DNA of 64,000 nucleotides from Aldehydirespirator sp963662645 (GTDB lineage Bacteria > Actinomycetota > Acidimicrobiia > Acidimicrobiales > Aldehydirespiratoraceae), in the NCBI GenBank assembly GCA_963662645.2, contig OY759762.1, positions 2,542,001 through 2,606,000 of the forward strand. The letters run 5' to 3'. The notes beneath the pieces are model-generated. The model was not told the DNA's origin. It saw nothing but the letters and a program-made list of their open reading frames with translations, and made no database searches. The position numbers were made by a program, and so were the translations under genes. This document shows, in pieces, positions 15,454-23,453 of the stretch; the first letter of the stretch is position 1; every line of letters begins with the position of its first letter.

Positions 15454-16254
15454 ATGGTCGAGATTCCCGAGCATCTGCGCAAGCGGGCCGAAGAGGCCCG
15501 GGCCAAGGCCGAGGCGGCCAAGGCCGCCCAGGCGGGCGGGTCCGGGGCGACCGGTTCCGGCGACGGTGCTTCCGAGGCCCAGCAGCAGGCGGCGAGCAAG
15601 ATCCCGCCCCACCTGCTGGAACGGTCCAAGGCGGCGAGGGCTCAGGCATCCGGCGCTGCCCCGGAGGCCCAGGCTCCGGCCGCGGCAGCCGGCGGCGGGG
15701 GAGTGGCCGTGGCCGCCCCACCGGCCGCGCCGGCGGCCGTGCCCGCCACCGGTCCCGGCGGGCACACCCAGCGCCTGCTGACAGTGGTCAAGTCGGGCTC
15801 GATCCAGGACGTGAAGTCCAAGCCGCAGGACAAGGTGCACGTGTGGCCCCATCTGCTCGTGGTCGAGTTCGTGGCGTCGCTGTTCATCACCGCCTTCACA
15901 CTGATCTTCTCGATCTTCGTGAACGCCCCGCTGTTGGAGCTGGCCAACTACAACCAGACCCCCAACCCGTCCAAGGCGCCCTGGTACTTCCTCGGCCTGC
16001 AGGAACTGCTCACGATGTTCCATCCGATGGTGGCGGGCGTCACCATTCCCGGCATCGGTCTGCTGGCGCTGATGCTCGCGCCCTACATCGACAAGAACCC
16101 GTCCAAGAAGCCCGAGGACCGCAAGTTCGCCATCAGCCTCATGACCATCCACCTCATGTTCTGGGCGGTGCTGGTGATCATCGGCTCCTTCTTCAGGGGC
16201 CCGGGCTTCAACTTCGTCTTCCCCTGGGAAGCGGGGCTGTTCTTCGAGCTGTGA
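15454..16254 (+). CDS. Cytochrome b, C-terminal half (subunit IV-like) with long Ala-rich N-terminal extension
   Basis: A 266-residue protein. Residues 1-115 are a hydrophilic Ala/Gly/Pro-rich extension containing two similar starts (IPEHLRKRAEEARAKAEAAK and IPPHLLERSKAARAQ), probably coiled or disordered. Residues about 130-266 match cytochrome b subunit IV: NPSKAPWYFLGLQELLTMFH, which holds the quinol-oxidation-site motif, and three membrane helices. It completes the quinol site with the preceding b6-like protein and the Rieske protein. Confidence 0.88.
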   Translation: MVEIPEHLRKRAEEARAKAEAAKAAQAGGSGATGSGDGASEAQQQAASKIPPHLLERSKAARAQASGAAPEAQAPAAAAGGGGVAVAAPPAAPAAVPATGPGGHTQRLLTVVKSGSIQDVKSKPQDKVHVWPHLLVVEFVASLFITAFTLIFSIFVNAPLLELANYNQTPNPSKAPWYFLGLQELLTMFHPMVAGVTIPGIGLLALMLAPYIDKNPSKKPEDRKFAISLMTIHLMFWAVLVIIGSFFRGPGFNFVFPWEAGLFFEL

Positions 16255-16298
16255 CCGTGTCGCCCGCCGTTCGCCCCCTGCGAGGAGGCAACCGATGA
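16251..16298 (+). CDS. Bridging small ORF between cytochrome b C-half and Rieske genes
   Basis: Fifteen codons (GTG start, VTVSPAVRPLRGGNR). Its GTG overlaps the upstream stop (GTGA) and its TGA overlaps the Rieske start (ATGA). The Rieske Shine-Dalgarno GAGGAGG lies inside it. It probably couples translation and need not make a useful peptide. Confidence 0.35.
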   Translation: MTVSPAVRPLRGGNR

Positions 16299-17173
16299 TC
16301 TACATCGCTCTGGCTGCCCTTGCCGTCCTGGCCATCGTGGCGGTGCTCGCCGCGGTCCGCCGGCGGCAGTCGGACGCGGCCATCGGCATGCTGTCGCGCG
16401 AGACCCGCAGCCGGGACCGGTCATCGGTGGTTCTGCGGGCCGAGGCGCCGCCCACCGGCCGGGAGGTGGAGAGGGCTGCGGCCGCGGCTCGCGCCGGCAG
16501 CGCGCTGGCGCCGACGGAAGGCGGGAGACCGCCCGCGCCCTATGTGCCGCCCGATCCCGAGACGATCGGTGTGAGCCGCCGCCAGTTCTTCAACCGCACG
16601 ATCGTCATGCTGATGAGCTTGAGCCTGTCGGGGTTCGGCGTGGCCTGCATCGCGTTCCTGTGGCCTCAGGGCAGCAGCGGCTTCGGTTCCAAGATCAAGG
16701 TGGGCCTGGTGAGCGATCTGCTGGCCGAGATCCGCGACAACTCCGGGTTCCTGTACAAGCCCGAAGGTCGCATGTGGCTCACCGAGTACCCCAACGGCGC
16801 GGTGGAGAAGGCTGCCACGGCCTACTCGGGACCCGAGTTGGCGGGGATGACCGCGGGCCACCAGTTGGGGCTCGACGGCGGCATCGTGGCGCTGTACCAG
16901 AAGTGCCCCCATCTGGGCTGCCGGGTGCCCGAGTGCGTGACCTCGCAGTGGTTCGAGTGCCCGTGCCACGGCTCGAAGTACAACCAGGTGGGCGAGAAGC
17001 GGGGCGGACCGGCGCCCCGGGGCATGGACCGCTTCGCCACGGAGATCACGGCCGACGGATCATTGGTTGTGGACACCGGCACGATCATCCAGGGACCGCC
17101 CATCGGCACCAACACCACCGGCCAGGAAGCCGAGGGGCCGGCTTGCATCGGCCAGGCGACCGGGGGTCACTAG
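16295..17173 (+). CDS. qcrA: Rieske iron-sulfur subunit of the cytochrome bc complex
   Basis: A 292-residue protein with an N-terminal membrane helix (residues 2-20), a linker, a second helix after SRRQFFNRTIV at about 93-125, and a C-terminal Rieske domain with CPHLGC and CPCHGSKY, the Cys and His ligands of the [2Fe-2S] cluster. SRRQF is a Tat-like twin-arginine pattern. It passes electrons from menaquinol to cytochrome c outside the membrane. Confidence 0.93.
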   Translation: MIYIALAALAVLAIVAVLAAVRRRQSDAAIGMLSRETRSRDRSSVVLRAEAPPTGREVERAAAAARAGSALAPTEGGRPPAPYVPPDPETIGVSRRQFFNRTIVMLMSLSLSGFGVACIAFLWPQGSSGFGSKIKVGLVSDLLAEIRDNSGFLYKPEGRMWLTEYPNGAVEKAATAYSGPELAGMTAGHQLGLDGGIVALYQKCPHLGCRVPECVTSQWFECPCHGSKYNQVGEKRGGPAPRGMDRFATEITADGSLVVDTGTIIQGPPIGTNTTGQEAEGPACIGQATGGH

Positions 17174-17208
17174 TGGCCCGACCCGATCCTTAGGAATCAT
17201 CGCCGCGC

Positions 17209-18468
17209 ATGCTCCTAGCCGCCTCCACGCAGAGAACCATCGGATTCGTCATCCTGGCGATCGTCTTCATCGGGTACGTCGTGTACCTGATCCTCAACGC
17301 GCGCGCCTCCCGCGACGAGGTCGGCAGCGAGATCGAGCTGGCCCCCAACCGCAAGCCCTACCTGGAGGACGAGGAACTGGAGGGCTCCAAGCTCGACAAG
17401 TCGCTGCTGGCCGGTCTGGCCATGCTGGCCATCATCGGGGTGGGCCTGCCGCTGTACTGGCTGGGCGAGCCCGGTCGCCACGAGGGCCTCATCAAGGACA
17501 CTGATCGGATCTTCGCCGACCGCGGCGGCGAACTGTACGTCGAGGGCTCCGACTGCCAGCAGTGCCACGGCGCCGAGGGCACCGGCGGCTCGGCGCCGGT
17601 CACCATCACCGACGCGGAGGGCAACTTCGTGGCCACGGTGGCTTGGGCGGCGCCGGCGCTCAATACGGTGCTGTCCCGCTACAGCGAGGACGAGGTGCGC
17701 CACGTGCTCAACTACGGCCGCAACAACGTGATGCCGGCATGGGGAGCGCCCGGCGGCGGTCCTCTCACCCCGCAGCAGATCGAGTATCTCATCCACTACA
17801 TGAGGCGGATCCAGATCCCCGAGTCGGAGCTGCGCGAGATCGTCGACGGCGGGGTGCGCGAGGGCATCGCCGAGCATCTGGGCGTGGACGACGACGACGC
17901 TGCCGTGGACGAGTGGCTGGGCGAAGTCGACGCGGCCGTGGAGGAGGCCCGGGCCATGGCGCTGGCCGCCGACGAGTCACTGGCTGAGAACCCCGAAGCC
18001 ATCCGCCGCGCTGGCCTGGAGCTGCTCGCCTCGGGCGAGGCGCCCGGCAGCGAGCTCTACCAGACCTATGGCGAGATCCTCTTCAACAACCCGGCCGCGG
18101 GCGGCACCTACAACTGTGCCCGCTGCCACACCTACGGCTGGTCCTTCGATGCCACCACCGACGGCGACGACAGCATCGACGGCCACGCCGGGCCGATCCT
18201 TGACGCCTACACCGTCGGCGGCGGCTTCTTCGGGCCCAACCTCACCGGGGGCAGCACCCTGGACCAGTTCGAGACGGCCGGGTTGCACGCCGACTTCATC
18301 TCGGCCGGCCAGAGCATCGGCCAGACCTACGGGCGGGGCGGCTCCGGCGGCAACGGTCAGATGCCGGGCTTCGGTCCCCGCACCGACGACGATCTCGAGG
18401 TGACCTACCCGGCCACGCTCACCCCAGACCAGATCGACGCCATCGTCGCATTCGAGAGGAACCTCTGA
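17209..18468 (+). CDS. Membrane-anchored dihaem cytochrome c of the bc complex
   Basis: A 419-residue protein with two N-terminal membrane helices (about 10-28 and 66-84) and two c-type haem motifs, CQQCH near residue 117 and CARCH near 304. Each lies in a cytochrome c domain; methionines such as VMPAW and QMPGF are candidate axial ligands. The domains are joined by an acidic helical linker (DDDDAAVDEWLGEVDAAVEE). It replaces the QcrC role and would hand electrons on to the terminal oxidase. Confidence 0.9.
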   Translation: MLLAASTQRTIGFVILAIVFIGYVVYLILNARASRDEVGSEIELAPNRKPYLEDEELEGSKLDKSLLAGLAMLAIIGVGLPLYWLGEPGRHEGLIKDTDRIFADRGGELYVEGSDCQQCHGAEGTGGSAPVTITDAEGNFVATVAWAAPALNTVLSRYSEDEVRHVLNYGRNNVMPAWGAPGGGPLTPQQIEYLIHYMRRIQIPESELREIVDGGVREGIAEHLGVDDDDAAVDEWLGEVDAAVEEARAMALAADESLAENPEAIRRAGLELLASGEAPGSELYQTYGEILFNNPAAGGTYNCARCHTYGWSFDATTDGDDSIDGHAGPILDAYTVGGGFFGPNLTGGSTLDQFETAGLHADFISAGQSIGQTYGRGGSGGNGQMPGFGPRTDDDLEVTYPATLTPDQIDAIVAFERNL

Positions 18469-18469
18469 G

Positions 18470-18559
18470 ATGGAAGCGCTGGACGCCGTTCTCGTTGTGA
18501 AAGGGACCAGTTAGATGGAAGCGCTTGACGCCGTTCTCGTTGCGGAAGGGACCAGCTAG
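18470..18559 (+). repeat. Two tandem 45-bp units, each a complete 14-codon ORF with its own start and stop
   Basis: 18470-18514 reads MEALDAVLVVKGTS-stop and 18515-18559 reads MEALDAVLVAEGTS-stop. Each TAG directly abuts the next ATG in the same frame, and the third ATG (18560) opens the real gene with the same MEALD. Each unit carries AAGGGA or GGAAGGGA before the next start. The initiation region of the downstream gene has thus been duplicated twice. Confidence 0.9.
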
Positions 18560-19591
18560 ATGGAAGCGCTTGACCTGATCGCCGGGCTCGCCTGGGATCC
18601 GGAGATCCGGGGCTTCATGGCCGTCTTCGCGGGCGTTGTCGTGCTGATGGGCTCGGTCTGGCTGTTGCTTGCCCTCAACACCGGCACCCGGCTGGGAACG
18701 CTCGTCGCCGTGACTGGGTTCTTCGGCTGGATGGTGATAATGGCTCTCGTCTGGTGGATCTACGGGATCGGCTGGGCTGGCAGTTCGCCCACCTGGCAGC
18801 TGAGGGAGATCAATGTCGGTGATCTCGACGCGGCCGCACTGGAGCAGGCCACGACGCTGCCCGACGCCGCCGAGTTGCCGTCGGCTTTCGATCTCGTCCT
18901 GGACTCCGACGACCCGGTGGCCCAGGCCGAGTTCGGGCTGGTCACCCGTGACACGCTGACCCCCGATCAGACCGAGGGGCTGAGCGCCACCGAGATCGAC
19001 GAGCTGGTCGCCGACGAGCTGGCCCGGAACAGGGCCACCACGCTGTCGGAGCTGGCGGCCGTGTCCCCCGGAGTGATCGCCGATGCCGAGTCGTCCGGAC
19101 GGTTGAACTTCGGAGGCTGGACGCTGCTGTCCACCGCCGAAGCAGGCGAGGCCCAGGCCTCCGCGGTGGCGATGCTCCTGGAGAGTCCCGACCTGCCGTT
19201 CACGGCCCAGGAGGACTTCAAGCTGCTCGACGCATACACCGTCGGCGGTAAGCGGGGCCTGCCCGACGACCCGAACCGCCTCGATCGGATCTGGACCCAG
19301 ATCCGCACCGCCTTCACCATCACCCATCCCACCCGCTACGGGGTCGTGCAGGTCCAGGAAGTGGTCGATCAGCCGCTGCTTCCCGGACAGCCCCCGCCGC
19401 GGCCCATCGTCGACGAGTCGAGGCCCGTGATCTCGGTGATCATGGTCCGCGACCTCGGCAACCTCCGCCTCAAGCCCGCGCTGGTGACCCTCGGCTCACT
19501 GTGCATCTTCGCGGCCTTGTGCCTGTTCCTGCACGAGCGCGACAAGCTGGCCTGGCGCCAGCGCGAGGCACCAGCTCGGGTGGACGCCTGA
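18560..19591 (+). CDS. Membrane protein closing the cytochrome bc operon
   Basis: A 343-residue protein with two N-terminal membrane helices (about 18-40 and 47-70), a long extracytoplasmic domain of about 230 residues and a C-terminal helix (PALVTLGSLCIFAALCLFLH). The domain has no cofactor motif that I recognise. The same three-helix topology around an outer domain and its place between the bc genes and nuoA suggest an assembly or docking role. Start ATG 18560 sits at the third copy of a tandemly repeated start region. Confidence 0.6.
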   Translation: MEALDLIAGLAWDPEIRGFMAVFAGVVVLMGSVWLLLALNTGTRLGTLVAVTGFFGWMVIMALVWWIYGIGWAGSSPTWQLREINVGDLDAAALEQATTLPDAAELPSAFDLVLDSDDPVAQAEFGLVTRDTLTPDQTEGLSATEIDELVADELARNRATTLSELAAVSPGVIADAESSGRLNFGGWTLLSTAEAGEAQASAVAMLLESPDLPFTAQEDFKLLDAYTVGGKRGLPDDPNRLDRIWTQIRTAFTITHPTRYGVVQVQEVVDQPLLPGQPPPRPIVDESRPVISVIMVRDLGNLRLKPALVTLGSLCIFAALCLFLHERDKLAWRQREAPARVDA

Positions 19592-19592
19592 C

Positions 19593-19688
19593 ATGCCTGC
19601 ATCTACCGACCGGATCAGAATCTCGGGCTTGTTCTGGGTCGTGCATACACAGAACTCGACCCAAGATCATCCGCGGGCGGCCGCCTGA
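19593..19688 (+). CDS. 31-residue ORF filling the gap before nuoA, over repeat C
   Basis: An ATG one base after the upstream stop opens a frame (MPASTDRIRISGLFWVVHTQ...) that ends three bases before the nuoA GTG. It runs through palindromic repeat C. I list it because almost all gaps in these operons are filled in this way; a peptide function is not implied. Confidence 0.25.
   Translation: MPASTDRIRISGLFWVVHTQNSTQDHPRAAA
19595..19668 (+). repeat. Palindromic dispersed repeat C, copy 2
   Basis: Closely similar to the reverse complement of 6430-6504, including ACCGACCG, ATCTCGGG, TTGTTCTGGGTCGTG and ACAGAACTCGACCC. Stems ATCTCGGG/CCCAAGAT (one mismatch) and GTTCTG/CAGAAC are kept. Here it separates the bc operon from nuoA, both in the same direction. 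Confidence 0.8.
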
Positions 19689-19691
19689 GCG

Positions 19692-20191
19692 GTGCTGGGG
19701 CAGTACCTCCCCCTGTTTGCGCTGTTCGCGCTGGCCGCGCTGTTCGCGGCGGGGAGCTTTGTTGCCTCAGGCCTGCTGGCCCCGCGGAGGGCGACCGTGC
19801 CCAAGCTGGATCCTTACGAATGCGGGATCGTGCCGTCCCGCGACACTCCCGAGCGGTTTCCGGTCCGCTTCTTCCTCGTGGCGATGATCTTCATCGTCTT
19901 CGACGTGGAGATCGTGCTGTTCTACCCCTACGCGGTGGCCCGGGGCGGCCTGGGCCTCTTCGGCCTTGTCGTGCTCTTGGTGTTCAGCTTCGCGGTATTC
20001 GAGTCGTTCGTGTATCTGATCGGGGCCGGCGCCCTCGAATGGGGACCGGCGTCGAAGTCCCGACGCTCAGTCGTTTCCGCTGAAGCGGACGCGCCGGACT
20101 CCGAGATCGTGTCCGCCGACCGCACGGCGCGCACCACAGTTCGCCGGGTCGGTCTCGAGGGCCGCGTCCCTAGCGGCTCGGAGGTCACCTG

Positions 20192-20192
<1 letters not shown>
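19692..20192 (+). CDS. nuoA: NADH-quinone oxidoreductase subunit A (complex I, operon 1)
   Basis: A three-helix membrane subunit of complex I. KLDPYECGIVPS and VRFFLVAMIFIVFDVEIVLF are the conserved loop and second helix. A polar C-terminal tail makes it 166 residues, about 45 longer than the second copy at 42235. GTG start. Its stop and the nuoB start overlap (TGATG). It opens a 14-gene operon A-B-C-D-E-F-G-H-I-J-K-L-M-N. Confidence 0.95.
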
Positions 20193-20783
<591 letters not shown>

Positions 20784-20791
<8 letters not shown>

Positions 20792-21272
20792 GCGCTACGG
20801 GGCCCCGGTCGGGGGCGACCGACCGTCCCGGGGCCAGGCCGTGATCCACCCGTCACCGAGCCAATGGCTCGACGTGGCCGCAGCCGCCCGAGCCGACGGG
20901 TTCGACCAGCTCATCGACCTCACCGCAGTCGACTACCTGACGTACGACGCCGACCGGTGCCTGCCCGAAGGGGTGCAGCCGGAACGGTTCGAGGTCGTGG
21001 CCAGTCTGATGTCGCACGAGCACCGCGAGCGCCTGCGCATGCGCGCCCAGGTTCCGGCCGACGACCCGTCCATACCCACCTTGTTCGATCTGTGGCCGGG
21101 CGCGGAGAACCTCGAGCGCGAGGCCTACGACATGTTTGGCATCGTCTTCGAGGGCCACCCAGATCCCTCGCGGATCCTGATGCCCGAGGACTGGTCGGGC
21201 CATCCGCTGCGCAAGGACTACGACAGCGGCCGGATACCGGTCCAGTTCAAGGCTGCCTCCAACGTCAGGTGA
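20784..21272 (+). CDS. nuoC: NADH-quinone oxidoreductase subunit C (operon 1)
   Basis: A 162-residue hydrophilic connecting subunit. The family signature NLEREAYDMFGIVFEGHP, followed by HPLRKDY, is clear near the C terminus. Start ATG 20784 inside the end of nuoB. Confidence 0.94.
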
Positions 21273-21289
21273 CTTGGAGACCGCGATGA
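21269..21289 (+). CDS. Six-residue bridging ORF between nuoC and nuoD
   Basis: GTG overlapping the nuoC stop (GTGA) reads VTWRPR and stops at a TGA overlapping the nuoD ATG (ATGA). It is the shortest of the bridging ORFs. Confidence 0.25.
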   Translation: MTWRPR

Positions 21290-22629
21290 GCATCACCGAC
21301 ACCGCCCCCGCCGACGAGGCCTCGCCGGAGGCGGCCGCGGCCGGCACCCCGGCCGGGCCCGCCGCGGGCGCAGAGCGGGTCAGCCGCCGCGAGCCCTCCG
21401 CAGTGCTGCGCATGTCGGAGGCCGAGGCCGCGGAGATCGGCGGTGACCCCGACGACCCGGATGACGACGAACTGGTGCTGCTGAACATGGGTCCGTCGCA
21501 CCCGTCGACCCACGGTGTGCTGCGGCTGATGCTGGAGCTGTCGGGCGAGACTGTCCTGCGCTCTAAGCCCGTCATCGGCTACCTCCACACCGGCATGGAG
21601 AAGACCGGCGAGCAGCTCACCTACCTCCAGGGCGGGACCAACGTGACCCGGATGGACTACGCCTCGCCGCTGTTCAACGAGCTGGCCTTTTCGTTGGCCA
21701 CTGAGCGGCTGCTGGGCATCGAGGTGCCCGAGCGGGCCACCTGGATCCGCATGCTGATGTGCGAGCTCAACCGGGCCGCCTCGCATCTGCTGTTCCTGGC
21801 CACTGGCGGCATGGAGCTCGGGGCGGTGTCGATGATGATCTACGGGTGGCGCGAGCGCGAGGAGGTGCTGCGCTTCTTCGAGAAGGTCACCGGCCTGCGC
21901 ATGAACCACAACTACATCCGGCCCGGAGGAGTGGCCGCCGATCTGCCCGCCGACTGGCGCACCGACGTGGCCGAGTTGATCGAGTTGATCGAGCCCCGCC
22001 TCGACGAGTACGACACACTACTCACCGGCCAGCCCATCTGGCGCGAGCGGCTCCAGGGCGTCGGCATCATCAGTGCCGCCGAGGCCGTCGCCCTCGGGGC
22101 TACTGGGCCGCTGCTGCGGGGCGCGGGCATGGCCTGGGACCTGCGGCGCGACGAGCCCTACCTGTTCTACGACCAGGTCGACTTCGACGTGATCGTGGGC
22201 ACGCACGGCGACTGCTACGACCGCTACGCCATCCGACTCAACGAGATCCGCGAGTCTCTGCGCATCGTCGCCCAGATCATCGACGCGATGCCCTCAGGCG
22301 ACTACCGGACCCAAGACAAGAAGGTGACGCCGCCGCCGCGGGCCCGCATCGACGAGTCGATGGAAGCGCTGATCCACCACTTCAAGATCTTCACCGAGGG
22401 GTTCAAGGTCCCCGCCGGGGAGGCCTACGCCGCGGTGGAGTCCCCCCGGGGAGAGCTCGGTGTGTACCTGGTGAGCGACGGCACGTCGGTTCCGTACCGG
22501 GTCCACGTCAGGGCGCCCAGTTTCGTGAACCTCCAGACCCTGCCCCATCTGATGCAGAACGGCCTCATCGCCGACGGCATCGCCATCATCGGCTCCGTCG
22601 ACCCGGTAATGGGGGACGTGGACCGGTGA
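21286..22629 (+). CDS. nuoD: NADH-quinone oxidoreductase subunit D (operon 1)
   Basis: A 447-residue quinone-site subunit related to NiFe hydrogenase large subunits. NMGPSHPSTHGVLRLMLELS carries the quinone-site histidine, and RMDYASPLFNE, LFLATGGMELGAVSMMIY and the C-terminal IGSVDPVMGDVDR are typical. An Ala/Pro-rich N-terminal extension of about 60 residues is absent from the second copy. A short ORF containing a palindromic element lies directly after it. Confidence 0.96.
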   Translation: MSITDTAPADEASPEAAAAGTPAGPAAGAERVSRREPSAVLRMSEAEAAEIGGDPDDPDDDELVLLNMGPSHPSTHGVLRLMLELSGETVLRSKPVIGYLHTGMEKTGEQLTYLQGGTNVTRMDYASPLFNELAFSLATERLLGIEVPERATWIRMLMCELNRAASHLLFLATGGMELGAVSMMIYGWREREEVLRFFEKVTGLRMNHNYIRPGGVAADLPADWRTDVAELIELIEPRLDEYDTLLTGQPIWRERLQGVGIISAAEAVALGATGPLLRGAGMAWDLRRDEPYLFYDQVDFDVIVGTHGDCYDRYAIRLNEIRESLRIVAQIIDAMPSGDYRTQDKKVTPPPRARIDESMEALIHHFKIFTEGFKVPAGEAYAAVESPRGELGVYLVSDGTSVPYRVHVRAPSFVNLQTLPHLMQNGLIADGIAIIGSVDPVMGDVDR

Positions 22630-22733
22630 GCTGTCGGGCGGCAGCAACGACGCCGGCGCACGGCGAAATTGACGTGGTTGTCCACACTGGAGGGGGATTT
22701 CTAAGTCAATTTCGAGCGAGGACGGACCGGTGA
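22626..22733 (+). CDS. 35-residue bridging ORF between nuoD and nuoE
   Basis: GTG 22626 overlaps the nuoD stop (GTGA) and TGA 22731-22733 overlaps the nuoE GTG (GTGA). The frame is open across palindromic element A. The peptide (VSCRAAATTPAHGEIDVVVH...) has no recognisable domain. The double overlap suggests translational relay. Confidence 0.35.
   Translation: MSCRAAATTPAHGEIDVVVHTGGGFLSQFRARTDR
22664..22714 (-). repeat. Palindromic element A, short copy, directly after nuoD of operon 1
   Basis: Perfect 10-bp terminal inverted repeats CGAAATTGAC (22664-22673) and GTCAATTTCG (22705-22714) enclose about 31 bp including TTGTCCACAC. The reverse complement matches both ends of 45042-45230: ATTGACTTAG and GTGTGGACAAC. 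MITE-like in form. Confidence 0.8.
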
Positions 22734-23335
22734 GGCTGAGCCCCGAGCGGGAGCAGCTCGCGACCGAGATCATTTCTTGGTTTCCCCGGCCCCGCTCAGC
22801 CCTGATCCCGCTGCTGCATCTCGCGCAGGAGCAGGACGGCTACCTGACCGACGACGCCATGCGTCACGTAGGCGAGCTTGTCGGAGCCACGCCGGCCGAA
22901 GTGAAGGGCACGGCCGGCTTCTACGAGATGTTCCGCTTCGAGCCGGTCGGCACCTACATGATCAACGTCTGCACCAATATCTCTTGCCTTCTGTGGGGCG
23001 GCGAGGAGTTGCTGAAGCACGCCTGCGGGTCACTGGGCACAGAGGTGGGTGGCACGACCACCGACGGCATGTTCACCGTCGAGGAGGCAGAGTGCATCGC
23101 GGCCTGCACCGAGGCCCCTTGCCTGCAGGTGAACTATCGCTACCGGGGGAAGGTGACCCACGACGACTTCGACCAGTTGGTTGAGGACCTTCGCGCCGAC
23201 CGCCTGGACATCCCCCGCCACGGCGCACTGTCCACCGTGAGGCAATCGATCCCTGCCGAGCGTCTCGCCGGGGTGGTCCCGCCCGAGCAGGCCCGCGAAG
23301 CGCCGGTCTGGCTCAGCACAAGCGAGTCGCGATGA
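22730..23335 (+). CDS. nuoE: NADH-quinone oxidoreductase subunit E (operon 1)
   Basis: A 201-residue thioredoxin-like [2Fe-2S] subunit of the NADH module (cluster N1a). Cysteines are seen in VCTNISCLLWGGEEL and ECIAACTEAPCLQV. WFPRPRSALIPLLHLAQEQD is the typical N-terminal helix. GTG start. No second copy exists in operon 2. Confidence 0.94.
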   Translation: MRLSPEREQLATEIISWFPRPRSALIPLLHLAQEQDGYLTDDAMRHVGELVGATPAEVKGTAGFYEMFRFEPVGTYMINVCTNISCLLWGGEELLKHACGSLGTEVGGTTTDGMFTVEEAECIAACTEAPCLQVNYRYRGKVTHDDFDQLVEDLRADRLDIPRHGALSTVRQSIPAERLAGVVPPEQAREAPVWLSTSESR

Positions 23336-23355
23336 GAGAGTACGCAGCGTCGTGA
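23332..23355 (+). CDS. Seven-residue bridging ORF after nuoE
   Basis: ATG overlapping the nuoE stop (ATGA) reads MREYAAS and its TGA overlaps a GTG (GTGA) that opens the next bridging ORF at 23352. Confidence 0.25.
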   Translation: MREYAAS

Positions 23356-23453
23356 GGCTGTCATTCTCGCTCTTGTTCGCCGCGCTCACGGGCCGCTCGG
23401 GCCACGGCCTCGCTTTCGCTCGTCCTCTGGGCCTCAACGAGGCGGTCGGCTGA
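23352..23453 (+). CDS. 33-residue bridging ORF before nuoF, over repeat B
   Basis: GTG 23352 overlaps the preceding mini-ORF stop, and TGA 23451-23453 shares one base with the nuoF ATG (TGATG). It reads through repeat B copy 2 (LLFAALTGRSGHGLA). With the seven-codon ORF it closes the nuoE-nuoF gap completely. Confidence 0.35.
   Translation: MRLSFSLLFAALTGRSGHGLAFARPLGLNEAVG
23366..23413 (+). repeat. Dispersed repeat B, copy 2
   Basis: CTCGCTCTTGTTCGCCGCGC followed by TCACGGGCCGCTCGGGCCAC and GGCCTCGC: near-identical to 45102-45150 and to the reverse complement of 15385-15432. Confidence 0.8.

Noticed and set aside
13951..16152. 733-codon minus-strand open frame
   Set aside because: Antisense shadow of the ferredoxin and cytochrome b genes; composition is typical of such shadows.
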